A stretch of 51,296 nt of DNA from Mycobacterium gastri (GCF_002102175.1 NZ_LQOX01000099.1:1-51296), one strand, 5' to 3'; shown: positions 1 through 8,348, counted from the stretch's first letter. Program-made: numbers and translations. Notes: generated by a model from the sequence alone, not told the origin.

Positions 1-102
1 CACCAAGACCGCGGCCAACCCCGCACCAACACGTTCCATCACCCCGAAAAACTGCTCCGCGACGGAGACGACGACGACGAAGACGAAGACGAAGCTCCAT
101 AG
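1..102 (+). CDS. C-terminal end of a probable 13E12-family (DUF222/HNH) protein
   Basis: An open frame runs in from the left edge and stops at TAG 100-102. It encodes 33 residues that end in a very acidic tail after a FHHPEKLLRD motif. Tails of the form 'HHPE.LL' followed by Asp/Glu runs are, from memory, typical of the extreme C-terminus of mycobacterial 13E12 repeat proteins, which carry DUF222 and an HNH nuclease domain. The catalytic part lies outside the window, so nothing can be said about activity. The assignment rests only on this short tail and could be wrong; the reading frame itself is supported by the acidic codon run GAC/GAA. Confidence 0.4.
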   Translation, partial: HQDRGQPRTNTFHHPEKLLRDGDDDDEDEDEAP

Positions 103-201
103 CCTGAATCACAATTACCTTGCAACGCAACGTCATACGTGCTCAGCTCACCGTGCGAGGGAACTAGCTGCAATTCGTGGATAGCGGACGTCGCTGAAAC
201 T

Positions 202-657
202 CTAGCCACGGTCGTCGTTCTCACCGCTTTGGCCCTCATCGCCGGGCGGAGTCTGGGCGGCCAAAATGATCGAGATCGGTATCGGTGTGGACAGCTCGAA
301 TTTGCCTTGCTCGTCATAGTAGGCGCCGATCGTGTACTCGCCTTCGGTCTCGATCGGGAACGAGAGTTCTTGGGTAAAACACCGGTATTTGGATGCCTTA
401 TCGTCGTCGTCCGGCCAATGCCAACTGGCTTTGAGGGTTCCGCACGGCACCCCGGCGGGATCCTTGCACACGACATGGAGTTCCGGGTCATAGTCACCGC
501 CTGCTTTGGCATGTACCACCAGAACAACGGGAACCTTTGCCCAGAGCGGCATTTGGTCGACCTGAAACCAGGTCATCGGGATGCGCGTCGCATTGATCGC
601 GCCGTATTCGTCCAGCGTGGCGGTGCCGGCAACGAACAATGACGATACGTGCAGCAT
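202..657 (-). CDS. Conserved hypothetical protein, leaderless
   Basis: This encodes 151 residues with no signal peptide or membrane segment. The body looks like a beta-rich single domain: alternating hydrophobic strands, an exposed WHWPDDDD segment, two Cys (CKDPAGVPC) and a closing strand set containing EGEYTIGAYYDEQGKFEL. The C-terminal tail is polar and probably disordered. I do not recognise a characterised family; it resembles the small proteins of unknown function (DUF6941-like) that actinobacteria carry singly. The start at 657 is chosen because a TATGAT -10 box lies exactly six bases upstream, so the transcript should begin at the A of ATG. A GTG one codon further out is the alternative. 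Confidence 0.6.
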   Translation of the reverse strand: MLHVSSLFVAGTATLDEYGAINATRIPMTWFQVDQMPLWAKVPVVLVVHAKAGGDYDPELHVVCKDPAGVPCGTLKASWHWPDDDDKASKYRCFTQELSFPIETEGEYTIGAYYDEQGKFELSTPIPISIILAAQTPPGDEGQSGENDDRG

Positions 658-669
658 CACGACATCATA
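657..669 (-). promoter_or_regulatory. Leaderless -10 promoter element
   Basis: Read on the minus strand, TATGAT (664-669) is followed by six bases and then the ATG at 657. This is the standard spacing from a mycobacterial SigA -10 hexamer to the transcription start, so transcript and coding region should start at the same base. No convincing -35 box is needed for this class. Confidence 0.55.
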
Positions 670-808
670 AGGACATCGAATAGCTGAATCCGGACGTTCG
701 AGTTGCGGGCGCGCCGCGCCCAGTTGCGCCCGGAGACGCGGTGTAGCGACGAAGGCGGATATCGCGCCGCCGGAACTGCCCGCCTGAGGGTCGGGCGATC
801 GAGCGTTG

Positions 809-1705
809 CTACACCACGTCTCGGGACTTGTCCTCCGATCTAGTCGGCCCGAGAGCCGACACCGTGCTTACGAATCGATGTCGTCGACCACAAAGACAGC
901 CCAGCACGCGTTTGATGCTGGCCTCTTGCTCGGCAACGGACATGGCCGCGGTGTCGCTGTCGGTGGCGTCGGGGTTTTCGCGCGGCGCGCTATCCAACTC
1001 GATGGTGAATGCCCCCGGCCGGTCTGTTAGTTGCAGGCCCCACCCGAAGATGCCGTGCGCGGTGCGAAAGTACTGCCTGGCCGGGACGGCACCGAATCCC
1101 GGTACGTTCAGCGCCCCGCTCACCGGATCCACCCAGTCAAGCGGCGGCAGCACCCCGAACGTCACATGTTCGATGACGTCGTAAGACGACATCCCGGGAA
1201 AGTCGATGCCGGCCAGCTTGCGGGTGATACTTGAGCCGCCGTCGGCGCCTATCAGGTATTCGGCCGTTAGCTCATAGGCGCCGTCCGGGCCGGCGATGTT
1301 GACGGTGACGCCGTCGTCGCACTGGTCGAAGCCGGTCAACGCGTGACCCCAGCGGAAGTCGACGCCGTATTTTTCGGCGGCGGCTACCAGCACCTCGATG
1401 AGCCTGGGTTGTTCCACCCGAAGTGTGTACAGCTGGTGATCCGGCACCTGCGCGAAACTGAATGCGAAGCCGGCGAAAAATGAGCCGGGGGCGGGTTGCG
1501 GGGGTTCATCCGTCCCGGTGAGAGTGCTGTACAGGCCGCGATGGTCGAAGATCCGGACTCCTTGGCCGACAATGCCCGCCGCGCGAGGTTGGCGGTTAGG
1601 GCCGGGACTGCCGTCCAATACCACCGGCCGTATCCCGGCCAGTCCCAGTTCGCAGGCCAGCATCAGCCCATTCGGGCCGGCTCCGGCGATGACGACCTGG
1701 GTCAC
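809..1705 (-). pseudogene. Truncated FAD-dependent aromatic monooxygenase
   Basis: The N-terminal 265 or so residues are a clear flavin monooxygenase of the PheA/TfdB (phenol or 2,4-dichlorophenol hydroxylase-like) group. An N-terminal Rossmann motif GAGPNG (residues 8-13) binds the ADP part of FAD, a YLIGADGGSS segment provides the second FAD-binding 'GD' motif, and a beta-sheet substrate domain follows. Family members usually run to about 480-550 residues; this one stops at 298. The last 30 residues (from CLCGRRHRF onward) are arginine- and serine-rich and unlike the family. I infer a frameshift or deletion that removed the C-terminal half. The 148 bp beyond the stop holds no recognisable remainder. 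It is probably non-functional. Confidence 0.7.
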
Positions 1706-1718
1706 GGGGTGAGATTAC

Positions 1719-2801
1719 CTAGTCCGCCGCGGTGACCGGCCCGAGGCCGGTCACGATGTCGTCCAGACGGAACGACTCTGGCTGTTCGAGTTGGGCGTAG
1801 GTGCACGAGCGTGGATCGCGGTCCGGGCGCCACCGGTTGAACTGGGCCGTATGGCGAAACCGGGGGCCTTCCATGTGGTCGTAGCGCACTTCGACGACAC
1901 GTTCGGGGCGCAGCGGCACGAACGACAGGTCTTTGCCGGCATTCCAGCGGGAGAATTCGTTCTTGCGCGGGGTGCGTTCGCCGGCTTCGTGGGCGGCCCA
2001 ATTCCACGGATGGTTGTCGAAAGTTGTCACCAGCGGCTGTAATTCGGTGAAGAGCTGCCGTCGCTGCGCCATCGGGAAGGCGCCGATCACACCGACCGAA
2101 GCGAGTTGGCCGTCCTCCTGGTAGAGCCCCAGCAGCAGCGAGCCGACAGCGTCACCGCCGGACTTGTGCACCCGGTACCCGGCCACCACGCAGTCGGCGG
2201 TCCGTTCGTGCTTGATCTTGAACATGACCCGCTTGTCCGGCTGATAGGTGATGGTCAGCGGTTTGGCGATGACGCCGTCGAGACCGGCACCCTCGAACTC
2301 GAAGAACCAGCGCTGTGCGGTCGACAGGTCGGTGGTGGCCGGGGTGAGGTGGATCGACGGGCCCGAGCCGGACAGCGCATCCACCAGCGCCGCCCGCCGC
2401 TCACTGAACGGCCGCTTCGTGTAGTCGTCGTCGCCGAGTGCCAGCAGGTCGAACGCGATGAACGACGCCGGGGTGTGCTCGGCGAGCATGCGCACCCGCG
2501 AATCGGCCGGGTGGATGCGCTGTTGCAGGGCCTCGAAATCCAGGCCCTGCCCGGTGGCGATGACGATCTCGCCGTCGAACACGCAGCGCGGCGGCAGTTC
2601 GGCCCGCACCGCGGCGACCAGCTCGGGGAAATAGCGGGTCATCGGCCGCTCGTTGCGACTGCCCAGCTCGACCTCGTCGCCGTCGCGAAAACAGATGGAC
2701 CGGAAGCCGTCCCATTTCGGTTCGTATGACGCGCCGGCCGGGATGGTCTTGACGGACTTGGCCAGCATCGGCGAAACGGGCGGCATCACGGGTAGGTCCA
2801 C
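1719..2801 (-). CDS. ligC: ATP-dependent DNA ligase C
   Basis: This 360-residue ATP-dependent DNA ligase corresponds to LigC (Rv3731). It seals nicks through a lysyl-AMP intermediate. All nucleotidyltransferase motifs are visible: motif I EPKWDGFRS with the adenylated Lys near residue 30, RNE (Ia), FDGEIV (III), the FIAFDLLAL strand, DGVIAK (IV) and FKIKHERTADCVV (V). An OB-fold domain follows. There is no polymerase or phosphoesterase domain, which separates it from LigD. The GTG at 2801 is preferred because it gives MDLPVMPPVSPMLAK, the conserved N-terminus; the longer frame upstream would overlap the divergent primase gene. Published work on M. smegmatis places LigC with Prim-PolC in base excision repair. 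The two starts lie 37 bp apart, so they share a promoter region. Confidence 0.92.
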   Translation of the reverse strand: MDLPVMPPVSPMLAKSVKTIPAGASYEPKWDGFRSICFRDGDEVELGSRNERPMTRYFPELVAAVRAELPPRCVFDGEIVIATGQGLDFEALQQRIHPADSRVRMLAEHTPASFIAFDLLALGDDDYTKRPFSERRAALVDALSGSGPSIHLTPATTDLSTAQRWFFEFEGAGLDGVIAKPLTITYQPDKRVMFKIKHERTADCVVAGYRVHKSGGDAVGSLLLGLYQEDGQLASVGVIGAFPMAQRRQLFTELQPLVTTFDNHPWNWAAHEAGERTPRKNEFSRWNAGKDLSFVPLRPERVVEVRYDHMEGPRFRHTAQFNRWRPDRDPRSCTYAQLEQPESFRLDDIVTGLGPVTAAD

Positions 2802-2838
2802 GGGTTCATTCTGTCGTGCGGCATGCTGGACTCCAGTT

Positions 2839-3879
2839 ATGGCCGCTGCAGCAGAAGAACTCGACGTCGACGGCATCCGGGTGCGGGTGACCAACCCGGA
2901 CCGGGTGTACTTCCCGCAGCTCGGGTCCGACGGCACCAAGCGGCGGCTGGTGGAGTACTACCTCGCCGTGGGCCGCGGCCCGATGCTGGGCGCGCTCCGC
3001 GACCGGCCCACACACCTGCAGCGCTTCCCCGACGGCATCGACGGCGAGGAGATCTATCAGAAGCGGGTGCCCCAGCACCGTCCCGACTACCTGCAGACCT
3101 GCAAGGTGACGTTCCCATCGGGACGCACCGCCGACGCGCTGAAGGTGACCCACCCGGCGGCGATCGTCTGGGCGGCGCAGATGGGCACCGTGACGCTGCA
3201 CCCGTGGCAGGTGCGCTGTCCTGACACCGAGCACCCCGACGAGTTGCGCATCGATCTGGATCCGCAGCCCGGCACCGGTTTTGCGCAGGCGCGGGCGGTC
3301 ACCGTCGACGTGTTGCGGCCGCTGCTCGACGAACTCGGGTTCGTCGGCTACCCGAAGACCTCCGGGGGGCGTGGGGTGCATGTGTTTGTCCGGATCGCCA
3401 CCGACTGGGACTTCATCGCGGTGCGCCGGGCGGGCATCGCGCTGGCCCGCGAGGTGGAGCGTCGCGCGCCCGACACAGTGACCACGTCCTGGTGGAAGGA
3501 AGAACGCGGCGAGCGCATCTTCATCGACTTCAACCAAAATGCCCGCGACCGCACCATGGCGTCGGCGTATTCGGTGCGCCGCACCCCGATTGCCACCGTG
3601 TCGACACCGTTGACCTGGGATGAGCTGGCCGCCGCCGACCCCGACGACTACACCATGGCCACGGTGCCCGACCTGGTGCGGCGTCGCAAGGACCCCTGGG
3701 CCGGTATGGATGATGTGGCGCAGTCGATTGCGCCGTTGCTGGACATGGTTGCCGCCGACGAAGAGCGCGGGCTCGCAGATATGCCGTATCCGCCGAATTA
3801 CCCGAAGATGCCGGGCGAACCGAAACGGGTGCAGCCGAGCCGGGATACCGATCTGAAGAGGGACACCCGAAACACCTAG
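2839..3879 (+). CDS. Prim-PolC, LigD-type polymerase/primase
   Basis: This 346-residue stand-alone archaeo-eukaryotic primase (AEP) domain of the LigD PolDom family is the counterpart of Rv3730c. It fills short gaps with preferential ribonucleotide insertion and works with LigC. The catalytic acid pair is in ELRIDLDPQPG, the SGGRGVHVFV segment forms the nucleotide-binding motif II, and the third catalytic Asp sits in RIFIDFNQN. An N-terminal segment VTNPDRVYFPQ is typical of the family. ATG 2839 is chosen because the frame can be extended upstream only through the ligC gene, and this start gives the expected family length. The C-terminal tail is basic and probably unstructured. It is divergent from ligC. 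Confidence 0.92.
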   Translation: MAAAAEELDVDGIRVRVTNPDRVYFPQLGSDGTKRRLVEYYLAVGRGPMLGALRDRPTHLQRFPDGIDGEEIYQKRVPQHRPDYLQTCKVTFPSGRTADALKVTHPAAIVWAAQMGTVTLHPWQVRCPDTEHPDELRIDLDPQPGTGFAQARAVTVDVLRPLLDELGFVGYPKTSGGRGVHVFVRIATDWDFIAVRRAGIALAREVERRAPDTVTTSWWKEERGERIFIDFNQNARDRTMASAYSVRRTPIATVSTPLTWDELAAADPDDYTMATVPDLVRRRKDPWAGMDDVAQSIAPLLDMVAADEERGLADMPYPPNYPKMPGEPKRVQPSRDTDLKRDTRNT

Positions 3880-3903
3880 CGGCTCGCCGAGCCCAGTCCG
3901 CGG

Positions 3904-5088
3904 TCAGCGCACCGGTGGCGGACTCGCGGCGTTGCTCTTCGGGTCGATCAGGATCTTCGCGTGTGCCTCGGGGTCGCCGAGCGCGTCGAACGCGGCCTCG
4001 ACACCGGGCAACCCGACGGTCCCGGTGATCAGCGGCGCGGCATTGACCTTGCCGTCGGCGAGCATGTGCAGCGTGTCGCGGAACTCCAGCGGGGTATAGC
4101 CGAGCACGAACCGCAGGTCGATCTCTTTGTTGATCGCCATCGCCGGGCGGATGTGGTCTGCGCCCATGCATACCCCGACCACCACAACGCGGGAAAACAG
4201 CGGCGCACTCGCGATGATGCCGTCGATAATGCCTGGGACACCGACACATTCGAAGATGACCGGGCTCTTGGGTGTCGCCGCGCCGGCCGCTTCGGCGACG
4301 CGCCACAGATGCCACCAGGGCAGCCGTAACCGGTGCAGCTTTTCGACGGTGCCGACCGCGAGGTCGAACGCGTCGAGGATGCTCTTCAGGTAGCCCTTGC
4401 CCGGTCCATGGGCGGCGGCCGTTTCGTAGGGGGAGTCCTGCGCCGGGTCGACGACGGCGTCGGCACCGCAGGCGGTGGCCAGCGCGCGCCGGCCCGGGGA
4501 GAAGTCGCTGGCGATCACGGTGCGCACGCCGTGTGCCTTGAGCATGCAGATCACCGCGAGGCCGATGGGGCCGCAGCCGATCACGATTGCGACGTCGCGG
4601 CTGCCCACGTCGCCGCGCCGGACGGCGTGCCAGCCTACGGCCATCGGCTCGGTCAGCGCGGCGATCTCGGGCGACAGGCCGTTGGGGACGGGAAACGTCA
4701 GCGACTGCTCGACCAGCAGTTGCTCGGCGTAGGCGCCCGGTGCCATTGTCGACAGTCCGATCCCGTGCACCTCGTTGCCGCGTCGCAGCAGTGGCATGGC
4801 CACAACCGGCGTGCCGGGCCGGGGAGCCTTGCGGGTGCCGGGGCCGTAGTCGAGCACCTCGCCGCAGAACTCGTGTCCGAACACCACATGCTGATCGGAT
4901 CGCATGAAGGCGTGGTAGCCCGATTCGTCCATCATGTCGGCGAGTTCGTCGCAGTGGTAACGGGCATGCAGGTCCGATCCGCAGATGCCGCACTTGCGGA
5001 CATCGATCAGCAACTGCCCTTTGGCCGGTTGCGGGGTGGGCTGTTCGACTACCTCGAGCTTGGCGTTGGTGCAGGTTACCGCTCTCAT
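3904..5088 (-). CDS. Zinc-type alcohol dehydrogenase (MDR family)
   Basis: A medium-chain dehydrogenase of 394 residues, similar to Rv3726. It should oxidise an alcohol or polyol with NAD(P). The catalytic zinc ligands are visible: Cys36 in CGICGSDLH, and His72/Glu73 in FGHEFCGEV. The usual four-cysteine structural zinc lobe is missing, replaced by a PLLRRGNEVHG stretch. The Rossmann motif is VIGCGPIGLAV. An insertion with several Trp and Arg residues (LRLPWWHLWRVAEA) lies in the middle of the nucleotide domain. The ATG overlaps by 4 bp the stop of a small upstream ORF (5085-5201), which suggests translational coupling. The physiological substrate cannot be told from sequence. Confidence 0.88.
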   Translation of the reverse strand: MRAVTCTNAKLEVVEQPTPQPAKGQLLIDVRKCGICGSDLHARYHCDELADMMDESGYHAFMRSDQHVVFGHEFCGEVLDYGPGTRKAPRPGTPVVAMPLLRRGNEVHGIGLSTMAPGAYAEQLLVEQSLTFPVPNGLSPEIAALTEPMAVGWHAVRRGDVGSRDVAIVIGCGPIGLAVICMLKAHGVRTVIASDFSPGRRALATACGADAVVDPAQDSPYETAAAHGPGKGYLKSILDAFDLAVGTVEKLHRLRLPWWHLWRVAEAAGAATPKSPVIFECVGVPGIIDGIIASAPLFSRVVVVGVCMGADHIRPAMAINKEIDLRFVLGYTPLEFRDTLHMLADGKVNAAPLITGTVGLPGVEAAFDALGDPEAHAKILIDPKSNAASPPPVR

Positions 5089-5201
5089 TCTGAGACAGCC
5101 TGTTCGGTCGGGTTGATGTTCTTGCCGGGCCCAACGTAAACCTCGACGAACCCGGCTGTCACCCCCGGCACCGGCAGGTTGGCGTCAGGGTCAGGCAGCA
5201 C
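5085..5201 (-). CDS. Possible small ORF (38 aa) coupled to the dehydrogenase gene
   Basis: Between the radical-SAM gene and the alcohol dehydrogenase there is a GTG-started frame of 38 codons with about three quarters G or C at third positions. It ends in TGA overlapping the dehydrogenase ATG as ATGA. The product contains PVPGVTAGFVEVYVGPGKN and has no Cys, no signal peptide and no membrane helix. A GGCGG just before the GTG is a possible ribosome binding site. It may be a real small protein, or the tail of a gene deleted between the two flanking genes (M. tuberculosis has two more genes in this part of the map). I cannot assign a function. Confidence 0.4.
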   Translation of the reverse strand: MLPDPDANLPVPGVTAGFVEVYVGPGKNINPTEQAVSE

Positions 5202-5213
5202 CCGCCGAACTGA

Positions 5214-7610
5214 TCATGGCTTCTCCGCGATCATCAGGGTGTAGCCGAGTCGTCCGGCCTGGACTTCGGCGCGCGCCAGCGCGGTGAACGCGCGGACGGT
5301 GTCGAGCTGGATGACGTTGTCTGCCAAGGTATCTGGTACGGCGATGGCCAAGGCGGTGATCCGCGAGTCGATGCGGTCGATCATGTCCAGCAGGCTCCGG
5401 TCGTGCGACTCGACGTGGCGGATGCGTAGCCCCGCCTGCTGCAGGATGCCGGTGTAGTCGGTGACCGACCGGGCGTCGGCGATGCAAGCCACCCATGCGC
5501 GCAGTGAGGTCAGCTCCGGCGGTAGGCCGGCATCGGTGACGGTGACATCGGTGATGCCGACCAAGCCTCCCGGACGCAGGATCCGGGCGAACTGGCGGGC
5601 TGCCGCAGCCTTGTCCGGAAAGGTGCACAGTGCGCATTCGCACACCAGGGCGTCAAAAGCGTTGTCCGCCAGGGGAAGTGCCTCGGCGTCGCCGTGATGG
5701 AGGTGCACCCGATGCTGCAGCCCGGCTTGCGCGACGGCCGCCCGGGCGCGCGTCACATTGATATCGCTGAGCTCCACTCCGTCGACCTCGACATGGTATT
5801 CACTGGCGAGCAGTCGTGCGGTGGCGCCCCGCCCGGCGGCGACATCGGCAACCCGCCGCCCTGACCGTAGCCCAAGCCGGTTTGCTAGCCTGCGGGTCAG
5901 TGCCGCGCCGCCCGGATGATAGGAGTCGCCGAGCAGCAGGGTGACGATGTCGCCGGAATAAGCTTCGGCGCAACAGGCTTTGATCTGCTGCGGTGACAGC
6001 GTGATTGGCGTCGCACGGTGGCCGGCCTGCTTGGAGCCGTGTGGGGAATCGGCCACCAGACCGGCCAGCGGGGCGGCGTTGGGCACGATATCGGGAACCG
6101 GCACGCCGGTGAGCTGTTCGCGGACTTGCTCGCGGTAGCCAACCGAGTTGTAGGCGCAGAACGGGATCAGTCGCCCGTCCGGAGTAAGTTGCTGCACACA
6201 GCATTTCATCAGTTGCTTGACGTTCAGGGTGTAGGGGTCCTGGAAGTCCTGGATCACGATGGCGAAGACCCGATCGGTCAGGTTGGCCAGCGCCTCGGGC
6301 AGGTTGATCCCGCAGGCGTTGGCGCAGTCGAGCGCGGCTGCCGCCCTCCGCAACTGTTCGATCGTGGTGTCGGTGCCCAGCACCGCCGACGCCGACCACA
6401 GCTTCTCCAGCGCTTCGCGAATCGCCAGGTCGGGGATCACCCGGTTGGACACGTAGTCGAGATAGTCCTGCACGTCGAGCAGCCGTGGAATCGGCAGCAC
6501 ATGCTCACCGTCGGTGAGCAGATAGGTGATCGATCGACAGGTGGGAAAACAACACGGAACCGGGAAAAAATCGTCGGCCTGGAACCAGTCGGGCAGCTGG
6601 GCGGCGATGCCGTGCACGATATCGGAGTTGGTCAGCCGGGTCAGGGGATCGAACTGCAGGTGCCGGCCGGCGTGGGTGACCGGCTGGAACACCACCGATT
6701 GCACCGCGGGCTGCGCCATACCGTGGCGGATGACGGCGCCGAGTTCGTGGTCGTTGATCCCGCGCTCCACTGCGGCAACCAGACTCACGGTCAGGCCCGC
6801 CGCCGCGCAGTTGTCCAGCGCACGGGCCTTGATGCCGCGCAGATCACGGCCGCGGATCTGCCGGTGGGTTGCTTCCTCGACGCCGTCGAACTGCAGGTAG
6901 ATGTGCACCGGGCGGCCCGGCCGGTTGCGCTGCGCGAGGTTGGCGACGAACTGCCGGTCCGACGCGAGGCGAATGCCGTTGGTGTTGATGATGACGGTTT
7001 TGATCGGACGGGTCTGGGCGGCGTCGACGAACTCGAGGATCTGCTTGTGGATCGTCGGCTCGCCGCCCGAGAACATCACGACTTCGGGTTCGCCCTCGGC
7101 CGCGACGAGTGCGTCGAGCATCTTCTCGCACTGTGCCACGGTGAGCGCGTAGCCGTCGGGCTGGTGACCGGAGTCCGCGAAACAGATCGGGCAGTCCAGG
7201 TTGCAGTGGGTGTTGACTTCGATCAACCCCAGGCAGGCGTGCTGTTTGTGATCCGGGCACAGGCCGCAGTCGCTGGGACAGCCGTCGCGGATCTCGGTCT
7301 GAAACTGCAGCGGAATGGTGCCGGGTTTGTTGAATCGTATTGATTCCAAGTACATCTGGGCGTCCCCGTACACCAGGGCCTCGAACTCGCCATGGTCGCG
7401 GCAGCGCTTGCGCAGATATACCTTGCCGCTGCGGACGTTGACCTGAGCGTCCACCACCGCCTTGCACACCGGGCAGATGCTCCTGGTGTACTCGAGGAAT
7501 ACCTCGTCGAGATCCCGCTTCGTCATCGTCACTGGTGCCCCGCTTCCCATCGGCCCGGTGAACCGGAGTAGCTCATCACGGCGGATAGCGTGCCCGCGCG
7601 CAACTGTCAT
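5214..7610 (-). CDS. Radical-SAM (Tes/MJ0619-like) and SAM-methyltransferase fusion protein
   Basis: This 798-residue protein corresponds to Rv3729. Domains in order: a rubredoxin/zinc-ribbon-like site (C46, C49, C70, H73 in RKRCRDHGEF); an extra cysteine cluster (C111, C115, C118, C126); the radical-SAM cluster CNLDCPIC (C136, C140, C143) followed by the GGEPT SAM-binding motif; a late Cys region with PCCFPTCRS and MKCCVQ...PFCAYNSVGYR; then from about residue 550 a class I methyltransferase with motif VADVAAGRGAT at 586. The N-terminal part has the cysteine layout of the MJ0619 family that includes archaeal tetraether lipid synthase, which joins lipid chains by C-C bonds. The methyltransferase fusion is specific to this type of protein. 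ATG 7610 is used; Met21 or Met29 are alternatives. The substrate is unknown; a lipid is an inference from the family. Confidence 0.85.
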   Translation of the reverse strand: MTVARGHAIRRDELLRFTGPMGSGAPVTMTKRDLDEVFLEYTRSICPVCKAVVDAQVNVRSGKVYLRKRCRDHGEFEALVYGDAQMYLESIRFNKPGTIPLQFQTEIRDGCPSDCGLCPDHKQHACLGLIEVNTHCNLDCPICFADSGHQPDGYALTVAQCEKMLDALVAAEGEPEVVMFSGGEPTIHKQILEFVDAAQTRPIKTVIINTNGIRLASDRQFVANLAQRNRPGRPVHIYLQFDGVEEATHRQIRGRDLRGIKARALDNCAAAGLTVSLVAAVERGINDHELGAVIRHGMAQPAVQSVVFQPVTHAGRHLQFDPLTRLTNSDIVHGIAAQLPDWFQADDFFPVPCCFPTCRSITYLLTDGEHVLPIPRLLDVQDYLDYVSNRVIPDLAIREALEKLWSASAVLGTDTTIEQLRRAAAALDCANACGINLPEALANLTDRVFAIVIQDFQDPYTLNVKQLMKCCVQQLTPDGRLIPFCAYNSVGYREQVREQLTGVPVPDIVPNAAPLAGLVADSPHGSKQAGHRATPITLSPQQIKACCAEAYSGDIVTLLLGDSYHPGGAALTRRLANRLGLRSGRRVADVAAGRGATARLLASEYHVEVDGVELSDINVTRARAAVAQAGLQHRVHLHHGDAEALPLADNAFDALVCECALCTFPDKAAAARQFARILRPGGLVGITDVTVTDAGLPPELTSLRAWVACIADARSVTDYTGILQQAGLRIRHVESHDRSLLDMIDRIDSRITALAIAVPDTLADNVIQLDTVRAFTALARAEVQAGRLGYTLMIAEKP

Positions 7611-7688
7611 CAGGACTACAGTTCAGCTGCGCGCCGCACCGCAATAGCGTGCTATAGCGGCAAGGATGATTGCAGGAGGTTGACCAGA

Positions 7689-8348
7689 ATGATTCGGGCT
7701 GTCTGGAACGGGGCCGTGCTTGCCGAGGCGCCGCGAACCGTCCGCGTGGAGGGCAATGACTACTTTCCGCCGGAGTCGCTGCGGCGCGAGCACCTGGTCG
7801 ACAGCTCGACGAAGTCGAGATGCCCCTGGAAGGGCCTGGCGCACTATTACACCGTGTCGGTCAATGGCGAGGTGAATCCGGACGCCGCGTGGTACTACCC
7901 GCGTCCGAGCCCGCTGGCGCGTCGGATCAAGAACCACGTCGCGTTCTGGAACGGTGTGCGCGTGGAAGGGGCTCCCGAAGAAGCTCCCCCGCAAAGCCCA
8001 TCGGATAAGGATGGCCGGCTGCCGATCTGGCGCATCGGCATCACCGGCGGTTTGGTCGGCATCCTGTGCTGCATCGGACCCACCGTCCTCGCGATGTTCG
8101 GAATCATCAGCGGCGCAACGGCATTGGTGTGGGCCAATAATCTGTACGGCAACTACGCGTGGTGGTTCCGGCTGAGCGGCCTGGGTGTCCTTGCGCTGCT
8201 CGTATGGATTGCGTTGCGGCGACGCAATCAGTGCAGTCTCCCCGGCATCCGCCGGTTACGGTGGCGGCTGGCGACCACGCTGGGGATCGCGGTTGGCACC
8301 TACGCGGCGTTGTATGCGGTGACGACCTGGCTGGAAAGGTTCGCGTAA
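7689..8348 (+). CDS. DUF427 domain fused to a MerT-like membrane domain
   Basis: A 219-residue protein. Residues 1-92 form a DUF427 domain (VWNGAVLAE, CPWKGLAHYY, YYPRPS are typical of that family). Residues from about 105 on contain three hydrophobic helices, the first with GGLVGILCCIGPTVLAMFG, whose adjacent cysteines and following Gly-Pro resemble the metal-binding first helix of MerT-type transporters. A soluble DUF427 joined to such a membrane part is unusual. The ATG at 7689 has an exact AGGAGG at 7674-7679. The gene is divergent from the radical-SAM gene (78 bp gap) and its last 93 bp overlap the 3' end of the convergent ccdA-like gene. Metal or redox handling is inferred from the Cys pair and from the thiol-redox neighbours. 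Confidence 0.75.
   Translation: MIRAVWNGAVLAEAPRTVRVEGNDYFPPESLRREHLVDSSTKSRCPWKGLAHYYTVSVNGEVNPDAAWYYPRPSPLARRIKNHVAFWNGVRVEGAPEEAPPQSPSDKDGRLPIWRIGITGGLVGILCCIGPTVLAMFGIISGATALVWANNLYGNYAWWFRLSGLGVLALLVWIALRRRNQCSLPGIRRLRWRLATTLGIAVGTYAALYAVTTWLERFA

Noticed and set aside
3530..5134. 534-codon open frame on the minus strand
   Set aside because: It is an Arg/Pro-rich frame-shadow of the alcohol dehydrogenase and Prim-PolC genes, with no domain or start signal.
5085..5201. Small ORF as a RiPP precursor for the radical SAM enzyme
   Set aside because: It has no Cys, no core/leader pattern and no RiPP recognition element, and the Tes-like enzyme lacks a peptide-binding domain.
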